From contig JAKQGS010000385.1 of the NCBI GenBank assembly GCA_029556045.1, positions 1-8,524 on the forward strand: a DNA stretch of 8,524 nucleotides. The letters are read 5' to 3'. Position 1 is the stretch's first letter. Every line of letters starts with the position of its first letter. Under the pieces are notes generated by a model. It was not told the DNA's origin. It was given only the letters and a program-made list of their open reading frames with translations, and made no database searches. This stretch comes from Pseudomonadota bacterium (lineage in GTDB: Bacteria > Bdellovibrionota > Oligoflexia > Oligoflexales > Oligoflexaceae). A program made the translations under genes and the position numbers. Below, piece after piece: positions 1 through 7,743 of the stretch.

Positions 1-1339
1 TGTCCCCACCTGCCCAGGGCAGGCGGTGAACCAACTGTTTCCAAGCGGGGGTGGGTACGAGCCCCGGGCGTTCCATATTCAGGTTGGCCCCGAGGCGGGA
101 ACCCAGTCCGAACGCGCGGGCATACTGGGTGATCTTGTCGATACCCAGGGCAATGGCTACCTGATAAAAATAAACATCGCAGGATTTGATAATCGCCCGA
201 TGCAGGTTGACCATCCCGTGGCCCTTGCGGTCATGGCAGGCAAAGGTCTGGGAGCCCAGTTTAAAAAAACCAGGACAATAATAAGTTGATTCCGGAGAGA
301 CGACTTTTTCCTGCAACGCTGCGAGAGCGATCACGGGCTTGTAAACACTGCCCGGTGGGAACTCGCCCCCTGTCGTCTTGTCTAAAAAGGGTTTAAATGG
401 ATTGGTGGTCAAAGCGCGCCATTCTTCCGCCGCCAGTCCTGCTTGCATGAGGGCTGGATCAAAACCCGGTTCACTCAGAGCCGCCAGAATTTCACCGGTT
501 TGCGGATTGAGCACCACCACGGCGCCATTTTTGCCACTGAAGGCCTCTTTGGTTGCCCTCTGTAGCTCCTTATCAAGAGTCAGTTCCAGGTCATGCCCCG
601 GTATGGCAGGGCTTTCCTGGTATTCCCAGCTTTCACCGTTGGTGTCGATGGATTGACGCCCATAGGCATCCACCTGGATCAAACGGTAACCTCGTTGACC
701 ACGAAGATACTTTTCCCAGCGGGCTTCGATGCCCTGTTTGCCTGCCAGATCACCGGGGAGGTAGGGATTGCTCTCGTTCTCCTTGTTAAAAGACTCTAAA
801 GTTTTTTGATCAACCTCCCGCAGATATCCCACCAGATGGGATGGAATCTCAGCGCTATAGTCCCGCTGGGGAGCCACCTGGACCTCGATGCCTGGCAAAA
901 ACAATTTGTTGCTTTCAATGGTCGAGACTTCATGCAGTGACAGGTTGCGTTTGAGGTTGACCGGCAGGAATTTGGGTAGTCCCCTGGAGGCAATGATGCG
1001 TTTTTCAAAGTTATCCACCGGAATGTGCAACAGACGGGAGAGGATTTTAAACGTGGCCTCGCGATCCTTGACATATTGTGGGACATAAACCAGATCAAAA
1101 AAAGGTCGGTTTCCCAGCAGGATGTCGCCATTGCGGTCGTAGAGTATACCGCGGGAAGCGGGAATCTCGATACGACGGATGCGGTTTCGTTCACTGATCT
1201 TTTGATAGTATTCCCCGCGATAGATCTGAATAAACCATAGGCGAAAGGCCAACCCACCCACAATGGTGACCAGCGCGATGCTGGCCCACATGTAGCGTGA
1301 TTCCTGGATCAGACTGTCGGAGCGGTAAAAGGGCTTCAT
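1..1339 (-). CDS. mrdA: Penicillin-binding protein 2 (peptidoglycan D,D-transpeptidase), C-terminus cut by window edge
   Basis: This is the transpeptidase of the rod complex, which cross-links side-wall peptidoglycan in the periplasm with RodA and MreBCD. The frame is open for 446 codons from ATG at 1339 (MKPFYRSD) to the window edge, with no stop or frameshift. A short cytoplasmic tail is followed by one membrane anchor at about residues 16-38. A PBP dimerisation domain comes next (RNRIRRIEIPASRGILYDRN, about 52-71), then the transpeptidase domain. The catalytic SxxK is S331-V-Y-K334 in GEFPPGSVYK, and the second motif is S386-C-D388. The visible end, PWAGGD, matches the W..GDT segment that precedes the KTG motif, so roughly the last 150-200 residues lie outside. 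The start codon overlaps the mreD stop (ATGA), which implies translational coupling. PBP3/FtsI is less likely because of the mreBCD context and the PBP2-like sequence around the active site. Confidence 0.95.
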   Translation of the reverse strand, partial: MKPFYRSDSLIQESRYMWASIALVTIVGGLAFRLWFIQIYRGEYYQKISERNRIRRIEIPASRGILYDRNGDILLGNRPFFDLVYVPQYVKDREATFKILSRLLHIPVDNFEKRIIASRGLPKFLPVNLKRNLSLHEVSTIESNKLFLPGIEVQVAPQRDYSAEIPSHLVGYLREVDQKTLESFNKENESNPYLPGDLAGKQGIEARWEKYLRGQRGYRLIQVDAYGRQSIDTNGESWEYQESPAIPGHDLELTLDKELQRATKEAFSGKNGAVVVLNPQTGEILAALSEPGFDPALMQAGLAAEEWRALTTNPFKPFLDKTTGGEFPPGSVYKPVIALAALQEKVVSPESTYYCPGFFKLGSQTFACHDRKGHGMVNLHRAIIKSCDVYFYQVAIALGIDKITQYARAFGLGSRLGANLNMERPGLVPTPAWKQLVHRLPWAGGD

Positions 1340-1908
1340 ATTGGCACCGGCTCCTCGGCTTCGAGGTTCTGCCATTCGCGGCTTAAAAACAGACCAAAAC
1401 CCAGACTGGTGATGAAACGAAAAAGCTGGGCCAACCAATAGGCCGGCAGCAGATCATCCACTCCTTTGACAAAGATTAACACAAAGGATTCAAAAAAAAT
1501 TATCCAGACCATGCTGAGGGAAAAGGTCACAAGCCAGGGTATGCGGTGCCGCCAGGACAATGACGGACGGGCCTGGATAATGACGTTCGCCATAATCCAA
1601 TAAGCGCATATATATAGGCCCGCAGGAGCCGATAAATGAGACTCAATAAAAAAACCCGCAAGGATCACCATCATGGTGGCCTGCCACGCATGCTGGCGGA
1701 TAAATGTCACCGCCAGCCATGGGGTCAGTAAATCGATGGTCACCTTAGGGCCAATCAATGTGGGGAGAATGGACTCCTGCAAAGCAATGAGGAGCAGGAC
1801 ATAGAGAATGTCCAGCCAGATGCGGCCGGTGTGGGGGCGCGGGCGGTATTCTGGCAAATCCCGCTTGATACGGGCCCACCAGTCTCTTTGCCCGATGATT
1901 TCAGCCAC
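1336..1908 (-). CDS. mreD: Rod shape-determining protein MreD
   Basis: MreD is the small integral membrane partner of MreC in the elongasome. The 190-residue product is rich in hydrophobic segments: about 31-50 (LDILYVLLLIALQESI), 58-72, 76-92, 95-112, 124-148 and 158-175. This fits the five or six membrane passes usual for the family. It starts with GTG at 1908, eight bases inside the end of mreC, with AGGA four bases upstream on the coding strand. It ends in a TGA that shares ATGA with the mrdA start. The cytoplasmic N-terminus (about 28 residues, charged, DWWARIKRDLPEYRPRP) is longer than in many MreD proteins. A later start such as TTG at codon 18 cannot be excluded, but the coupled GTG is the better choice. 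Sequence similarity within MreD is weak in general, so position between mreC and mrdA carries much of the call. Confidence 0.92.
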   Translation of the reverse strand: MAEIIGQRDWWARIKRDLPEYRPRPHTGRIWLDILYVLLLIALQESILPTLIGPKVTIDLLTPWLAVTFIRQHAWQATMMVILAGFFIESHLSAPAGLYICAYWIMANVIIQARPSLSWRHRIPWLVTFSLSMVWIIFFESFVLIFVKGVDDLLPAYWLAQLFRFITSLGFGLFLSREWQNLEAEEPVPI

Positions 1909-2800
1909 GGTCCTGGCCCTTTCCCCTGTCCAAAGAGCGATTTAACCAGGATTTGCCCACGGTATTGACGATCTTCTGCAATTCCGGGTCGTGGGTCTTG
2001 AGTACAATCACTTCCTCCAGGGTGCGATGATTCACCCAAGGCTCGATGGTGATGGTTTGTGATATGTGGTCTGCCTCATAACTGATGCGCACCACCCGTC
2101 CCACCGGCAATCCTTTGGGGAAGCCGCCGACGATGCCCGAAGTTATCACGGTGTCCCCGATACGAATTTCCGCGCTCTTATTCAGTTTCATGACCGAGTT
2201 CTGTCCGGCGGAACCCTTCAGGACACCGCGAATACGGTTTCGGGCCACCAGCACATCAAGGTTGAAGTTGGCGTCCACTAATAGCTGCACATCCGCGTGT
2301 TTGAGACCGGTGCGAATGGTGCGGCCCACGATTCCCTGCGCAGTCACCACGGGCATTCCCACATCCACGCCGTCCAGACTACCCCGTCCCACACGGACGA
2401 TGTTAAAGGGGTCCGCACGGGAGCTGTTGATGACTTCGGCAACGATATGTTCTTTTTTAAAATGTTCGGCAAAACCCAGCAGCCCCCGCAGGCGGGTGAT
2501 CTCATTCTGCTGTTCTTCATAGTCCAGCAGCTTCACCTTGATAATGCGAAGTTCCGCCTTGAGAGTTCCATTCTCTTTGGCGGCATCACGGAGAGCAAAA
2601 TAGTTCTTCCAGATTCGTCGCACCAAACCTGTGGACTGATCCCAAACAAACTCAAAGGGGTAAACGATCTCCTGACCAACCGAACCCACCGGGTTTTTGC
2701 GTCCCCATGGATTCAGTGTGGAGGAGAAAAAGGCAAAGGGGGAAAGCAGCGAGCAAACCAGGACCACTTTCCAGGCGAGTTTTATTTTTGGTTTACCCAT
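1901..2800 (-). CDS. mreC: Rod shape-determining protein MreC
   Basis: MreC is the bitopic scaffold that links cytoplasmic MreB with periplasmic PBP2. The 299-residue product has a basic cytoplasmic start (MGKPKIKLAWK) and one membrane segment at about 10-28. A predicted coiled coil follows at about 66-107 (RDAAKENGTLKAELRIIK and onward). The double beta-barrel periplasmic domain runs from about 117 to 270. Family hallmarks are GMPVVTAQGIVGR (148-160), the DAN at 176-178 and GDTVITSGIVGGFPKGLPVG (215-234). The length is normal. The gene starts 57 bases after mreB, and I see no terminator or hairpin in that gap. The start has only a weak GTGAG-like ribosome site, so expression may depend on coupling. 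The C-terminal 25-30 residues are basic (SWLNRSLDRGKGQDRG), and their codons also carry the mreD ribosome site. Confidence 0.96.
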   Translation of the reverse strand: MGKPKIKLAWKVVLVCSLLSPFAFFSSTLNPWGRKNPVGSVGQEIVYPFEFVWDQSTGLVRRIWKNYFALRDAAKENGTLKAELRIIKVKLLDYEEQQNEITRLRGLLGFAEHFKKEHIVAEVINSSRADPFNIVRVGRGSLDGVDVGMPVVTAQGIVGRTIRTGLKHADVQLLVDANFNLDVLVARNRIRGVLKGSAGQNSVMKLNKSAEIRIGDTVITSGIVGGFPKGLPVGRVVRISYEADHISQTITIEPWVNHRTLEEVIVLKTHDPELQKIVNTVGKSWLNRSLDRGKGQDRG

Positions 2801-2857
2801 TCATGCAACTCACTGTCATTGAACCGGATGAAGCTCACGCTATGGCACAACGAAGGA

Positions 2858-4003
<1,146 letters not shown>

Positions 4004-4049
4004 CTAACACCCTCAAAAGCTTGTCTTCTAGGATTAAGGGTAGTAGGTA

Positions 4050-4058
4050 TGGTATAAA
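4050..4058 (+). promoter_or_regulatory. Extended -10 promoter element for the parvulin operon
   Basis: TGG followed by TATAAA matches the extended -10 consensus (TGnTATAAT) at eight of the nine positions, counting n as free. No good -35 lies 16-18 bases upstream (around 4029-4035), as is common for extended -10 promoters. It would start transcription near 4065, giving a leader of about 50 bases before ATG 4115. Confidence 0.45.
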
Positions 4059-4114
4059 TAGATACTTGTTATGTTGATTTGTCAATGGTCTTGCAGAAAA
4101 AAAAGGGGACGTGA

Positions 4115-5740
4115 ATGTTGCGCTGGAAAGACAAGCAGCTCAAGGATTTGGACGGTAAGAAGATCGCCAAGTATTCGGGGACCTATGCGATCCTCTTTGT
4201 TGCTCTCGGCGCCATGACCTTCTTTGGGGTCTGTTCACCAAATGGGCAAGAGTTTTCCGGGGCCAGCCTCACGGGAGCCGCCGCGACGGTAGATGGTCAT
4301 GACATCTCCTCGATGGAATTTCGGCGGGCCTATCAAAACGCTTACAGCCGTTATCAGAGTCAGTTCAGCGACAATTTTGATCCCGCCGTACTACAGTTGT
4401 CAAAAATGGTATTAAATCAACTAGTTAATGAACGCATCACCTTTGCGGAAGCCGATCGCAACGGCATTTTTACCGCAGATGATGAGGTGGAAAGGGTGAT
4501 TGCGGATGCTGAGGTTTTCAAGGACGACAAAGGACAGTTTTCTGGCGAGCGCTTCGACAACTTCCTAAAGAATAATCGCTATTCTGAGAAATCCTTCACC
4601 GACGAGATCAAACGCAATCTCACCGGTGAAAAGATGCGCCGTTTTCTCAGTGAGACCTACAGAATATCCAGTAAATCTGCTGAGTTATCCTATTTGTTGG
4701 CGGAAACAAAGGTCGATGTGGAATACCTGAAGCTGGATAATAACACCCTCAAATTGACGGTAACGGATGAGGACGTGACCAAGTTCCTGGATGATGCGGG
4801 TAAAGCGCAGGTTAAAGAATATTTTGAAAAGAATAAAAAAGAGTTCTCATCCGATAAAAAAATTAAGGCTCGTCATATCCTGACCGGCTACAAGGAGGCT
4901 CGCAACGCCTCCGTTGATGCAAAAAACCGCAGCAAGGAAGACGCCCGTAAAAAAGCGGAAAGTATCCTCAAAGAGGTGCAGGCCAATCCGGCGGGATTTG
5001 GCAAACTGGCCACCAAATACACGGACGATGCCTCCGGTAAAAACAACGGTGGGGATTTGGGACTTTTTGACCGTAATGCAATGGTGAAGGAGTTCAGTGA
5101 CGCGGCGTTTGCCCTCGGCAAGGGGCAGGTGAGCGGTATTGTGGAGAGTCCTTTCGGGTTTCATATCATTAAGGTGGAAGACATCCAGGAGGCAAAAGAG
5201 ACTTCGTTGGAAGCTGCCACACAGCAGATTGCCCGCAAGTTGATTGAAAAGGACAAAAAACCGAAGTTTGCCGAAGAAACCGCGCAAAAAATCATTGATA
5301 CCCTGAAGGAGAACAAGACCGAAGGCATGGCCATGGCTAAAGCCCTGGGTCTGGAGTGGAAGTCCACCGGGGAGTTTGCGGCAGATGCCACATCGATTCC
5401 GGGTATCGGCGGTGACAAGGACCTTAAAGCCGCGATTTTTGCTCTCTCGCCGGAAAAGCCCCTTTATACCAAGCCGGTGGATGTGGCGGGAGCCAAGTAT
5501 CTGATTCGCTTGAAGTCTCGCAAGGACGCGGATCTGGCGCAGCTGACACCGGAAAAACGCAACGAGCTGTTGAAAGACCAGAGTTATATGGAAGCCTATA
5601 GCCTCTACACAGCCTTCAATAAGGGTATTCAGCAGAAATACACCGATGGTGGCAAGGTCTGGATGAATCCCGAATTTCGGGACTTTGATCAAAACCGTAA
5701 AACTGCCGGTGGTGACGCCACCGGTGGCGATGCGGGTTGA
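4115..5740 (+). CDS. Membrane-anchored SurA/PpiD-like peptidyl-prolyl isomerase and chaperone
   Basis: This is probably a periplasmic folding factor anchored in the inner membrane, which catalyses prolyl cis-trans isomerisation and binds unfolded envelope proteins. The 541-residue product has a basic cytoplasmic tail (1-18) and one membrane segment at about 20-38. A SurA-type helical N-domain covers about 55-200 (VDGHDISSMEFRRAYQNAY, then LNQLVNERITFAEADRNGIF). One parvulin (PpiC) domain covers about 249-355, with the conserved histidines H254 (KARHIL) and H350 (FGFHIIKV) and GGDLGLF at 312-318. A helical tail ends in a Gly/Asp-rich AGGDATGGDAG. It is a little shorter than E. coli PpiD, and I see a single parvulin domain, unlike SurA with two. 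The start has AGGGGA five bases upstream. It is the first gene of a three-gene unit. Confidence 0.9.
   Translation: MLRWKDKQLKDLDGKKIAKYSGTYAILFVALGAMTFFGVCSPNGQEFSGASLTGAAATVDGHDISSMEFRRAYQNAYSRYQSQFSDNFDPAVLQLSKMVLNQLVNERITFAEADRNGIFTADDEVERVIADAEVFKDDKGQFSGERFDNFLKNNRYSEKSFTDEIKRNLTGEKMRRFLSETYRISSKSAELSYLLAETKVDVEYLKLDNNTLKLTVTDEDVTKFLDDAGKAQVKEYFEKNKKEFSSDKKIKARHILTGYKEARNASVDAKNRSKEDARKKAESILKEVQANPAGFGKLATKYTDDASGKNNGGDLGLFDRNAMVKEFSDAAFALGKGQVSGIVESPFGFHIIKVEDIQEAKETSLEAATQQIARKLIEKDKKPKFAEETAQKIIDTLKENKTEGMAMAKALGLEWKSTGEFAADATSIPGIGGDKDLKAAIFALSPEKPLYTKPVDVAGAKYLIRLKSRKDADLAQLTPEKRNELLKDQSYMEAYSLYTAFNKGIQQKYTDGGKVWMNPEFRDFDQNRKTAGGDATGGDAG
5706..5724 (+). repeat. Hairpin at the 3' end of the parvulin gene
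   Basis: Perfect 7-bp inverted repeat CCGGTGG, loop TGACG, CCACCGG, within the codons of the Gly/Asp-rich tail and 22 bases before the next start codon. No T run follows, so it is not an intrinsic terminator. It could stabilise or partly separate the messages, or simply reflect the repeated GGDATGGD codons. Confidence 0.4.
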
Positions 5741-5746
5741 TCCTCC

Positions 5747-6628
5747 ATGAAAGTCATCATCGTCACCAAACCCACCAACTACGAAATGCATGGTGAGACC
5801 CTTAAGGCGCAGACGCGCCGGGGTCATCTGCCAGAAAAGGATTTGGAAGAACTCCGAGAGGCCCATGATGAGCACCACCGCAGCGCTGACCTGCTGCGGA
5901 GCATTCTTAAGGACTACGGCATATCCTATATGGAAATATTCCGGGAGAGCCGCTGGCCGGATGTGAATTCCTCCGATGTGATTTTTACCATCGGGGGGGA
6001 TGGTACCGTGCTTTCCGCCAGCCACCATTGTTTCGAAGGCAAAGCCAAGGTGATCGGTATCCGCTCCTCACGCGCTAGCGTGGGTTATCTCTGCGCGGGG
6101 GGGGAGCTGCATATCCCCGCTCTGGTGGAGGGATGGTTGAGCAATTCCCTGGAGTTTATCAACTGTGAACGGGTCTACGCCGAGGTCTATCATGCAGAAA
6201 GCCATCGGGAGCGGCATTCAATCCCGGTATTGAACGATTTTTTGCTGGCACACGCCAATCCCGCCGCCACCACCCGCTATCAGATTAAGGTGGGGGAACG
6301 GGTGGAAACCCACAAGAGCAGCGGCATCTGGGTGGCCACCGCCACCGGCAGTACCGCCGCAATAGGTGCCGCAGGCGGCGAGCCCATGGAACGCTCTGAT
6401 CGCCGTTTTCAATACCGCGTGAGAGAATTGTATAAGACACCGACGGAGCAGTTCGCCCTTGAGCAGGGCCTCTTTGATCCGGACGAAACGCCGCTGGTCG
6501 TGGAAAATCGCACCGATAAATCCATCCTGGCCCTCGATGGGCAACGGGATGTGATCACCCTGGGCTTTGGTGATCGCGTAACCTTTCTGCGAGCCACCCC
6601 CATCATGGTAGCCGCTCCGATAATCTGA
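5747..6628 (+). CDS. NAD(+)/NADH kinase, plant NADK3-like type
   Basis: Phosphorylates NAD(H) to NADP(H) in the cytoplasm. The 293-residue product carries the family motifs. These are IGGDGTVLSASH (82-93), the NADK-type substrate Asn-Asp (LNDFLLA, 162-168), and SSGIWVATATGSTAA (191-205) in place of the usual TPTGSTAY. The sugar-phosphate loop is LALDGQ (261-266). The usual GRLGFL segment is replaced by RSSRASVGYLCAGG. From memory, VLNDFLLA..NPAATTRYQ, KSSG and GSTAA..AAGG..M follow the Arabidopsis NADK3 and mitochondrial NADK2 branch more closely than E. coli NadK. That branch includes enzymes that prefer NADH; whether this one does is inference. It starts six bases after the parvulin stop with no clear Shine-Dalgarno (TCCTCC precedes the ATG), so translation is probably coupled. 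Family confidence is high; the subgroup is moderate. Confidence 0.88.
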   Translation: MKVIIVTKPTNYEMHGETLKAQTRRGHLPEKDLEELREAHDEHHRSADLLRSILKDYGISYMEIFRESRWPDVNSSDVIFTIGGDGTVLSASHHCFEGKAKVIGIRSSRASVGYLCAGGELHIPALVEGWLSNSLEFINCERVYAEVYHAESHRERHSIPVLNDFLLAHANPAATTRYQIKVGERVETHKSSGIWVATATGSTAAIGAAGGEPMERSDRRFQYRVRELYKTPTEQFALEQGLFDPDETPLVVENRTDKSILALDGQRDVITLGFGDRVTFLRATPIMVAAPII

Positions 6629-6641
6629 GAAGGATCACGGC

Positions 6642-7685
6642 GTGGAAAATCTACGGGAAAGTTGGGCGGAAGAAAAACAGTCCGCCTATCTCTATCAGGT
6701 GATGGCAGAAGTTGAGGCTGGAACACCCCGCGAAAAGTTATTTCGCGAACTCGCCGGAGCCGCTGAACGGCAGGCGAATATCTGGCGCGACAAAATCAAA
6801 GCGGCCGGAGAAGTTCTCCACCCATCCTATGCCGTGACAATGCGGGCCCGTATCGTGGCGGCGTTGATCCGCACCGTCGGCCCCCGCTCCATAAAACCGG
6901 TTTTGGCCGCCATGAAGGTGCGGGGCATCTCCGTTTACGATCGCACCTCACACGCGGCTTACCATCCAAAACCCTCCAGGGCGGGGGAAGCAGAGCAGCA
7001 GCATAAAGGCAGCGGCGTCGGTGGCAATTTAAGAGCCGCGGTCTTTGGCGTTAATGATGGATTGGTGTCGAATGCCAGTCTGATCTTTGGCATTGCAGGT
7101 GCCTCCGATAATCCGACCTTTATTTTGATTTCCGGCACCGCTGGTTTATTGGCTGGAGCCTTTTCCATGGCGGCGGGAGAGTACATTTCCGTGCGCACCC
7201 AGCGGGAACTTTTTGAGTACCAGATCAATCTGGAGCGAGAAGAGCTGGAACTCTACCCGGAGGAGGAAGCGGAAGAGTTGGCTCTGATCTATGAGGCCAA
7301 AGGCATTCCCTACGAAGAAGGTAGGGCGATGGCGGATCGGCTTGTCAAGGAGCCGGAAAAAGCCCTGGATACATTAGCGAGGGAAGAATTGGGACTCAAT
7401 CCTGACGAGTTGGGTTCCCCGTGGGGTGCCGCCTTTTTTTCGTTTGCATCCTTTGGGGTTGGCGCCGTGATTCCACTTCTTCCATTTTTAATAGCGGGCA
7501 TTCACCAGAAATTGTCATTTGCCATGGGCATGACAGGAACGAGTCTCTTTGCTATCGGCGCTGCCCTGAGTCTCTTTTCCGGCCGCAGTGCCTGGTTTGG
7601 GGGGTTGCGTATGCTGAGCATCGGCGCCGCTGCTGGTTTGGCCACCTTCTGGATTGGACGTCTCCTGGGTGTGGTGATCGGATAG
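6642..7685 (+). CDS. Ferritin-like/VIT1 fusion iron or manganese transporter (Er-VIT type)
   Basis: Probably exports Fe2+ or Mn2+ across the inner membrane, as known for the CCC1/VIT1 family and for membrane-bound ferritin MbfA. Residues 1-56 resemble the ferritin-like (Er) domain placed before VIT1 in such fusions (WAEEKQSAYLYQVMAEVE, then LFRELAGAAERQANIW). A basic linker follows (57-125). The VIT1 part starts at GGNLRAAVFGVNDGLVSNAS (127-146), with D139 in the transport motif and GEYISVRTQRE at 179-189. An acid-rich cytoplasmic metal-binding region spans about 190-250 (EREELELYPEEEAEELA). Membrane segments are at about 132-152, 160-180, 263-284, 292-313 and 320-345. It starts at GTG 6642 with AAGGA seven bases upstream, 13 bases after the kinase gene. 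The ferritin-like part lacks the usual ExxH (see findings), so ferroxidase activity is doubtful while transport looks intact. Confidence 0.9.
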   Translation: MENLRESWAEEKQSAYLYQVMAEVEAGTPREKLFRELAGAAERQANIWRDKIKAAGEVLHPSYAVTMRARIVAALIRTVGPRSIKPVLAAMKVRGISVYDRTSHAAYHPKPSRAGEAEQQHKGSGVGGNLRAAVFGVNDGLVSNASLIFGIAGASDNPTFILISGTAGLLAGAFSMAAGEYISVRTQRELFEYQINLEREELELYPEEEAEELALIYEAKGIPYEEGRAMADRLVKEPEKALDTLAREELGLNPDELGSPWGAAFFSFASFGVGAVIPLLPFLIAGIHQKLSFAMGMTGTSLFAIGAALSLFSGRSAWFGGLRMLSIGAAAGLATFWIGRLLGVVIG

Positions 7686-7743
7686 GATCGAAAACGGCTT
7701 TTGGGGGTGGCTTTTTTACATTGGGAGGAGGAGCTCCGTGAAT
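7686..7743. other. Short gap between convergent genes, no clear terminator
   Basis: 58 bases separate the VIT1-type gene from the end of the KamA-family gene. A T6 run (7712-7717) follows GGGGGTGG, but I find no GC stem before it. GGCTTTT occurs twice as a direct, not inverted, repeat. GGAGGAGCTCC (7727-7737) could form a tiny 4-bp hairpin. A strong Shine-Dalgarno-like AGGAGG at 7726-7731 faces right (see findings). Confidence 0.5.

Noticed and set aside
796..1263. A 155-codon minus-strand open frame inside the PBP2 region, which suggested a broken PBP2
   Set aside because: Reading the proper frame from ATG 1339 gives uninterrupted PBP2 through SVYK and SCD to position 1. The other frame is a shadow, so there is no frameshift.
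4053..4066. Short inverted repeat GTAT-AAATAG-ATAC in the divergent region as an operator
   Set aside because: Only four bases per arm in AT-rich DNA over the -10; expected by chance.
4202..4237. Possible lipoprotein signal in the parvulin protein (FFGVC)
   Set aside because: The residue before Cys40 is Val, not Gly/Ala/Ser, so a lipobox is unlikely; a plain membrane anchor fits better.
4847..6028. A 393-codon open frame on the minus strand across the parvulin and kinase genes
   Set aside because: It lies antisense to two genes with clear family motifs, spans their junction and shows no recognisable domain; it is a codon-bias shadow.
7686..7743. Bidirectional terminator between the convergent genes
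   Set aside because: There is a T6 run but no GC-rich stem adjoining it; the GGCTTTT copies are direct repeats and cannot fold.
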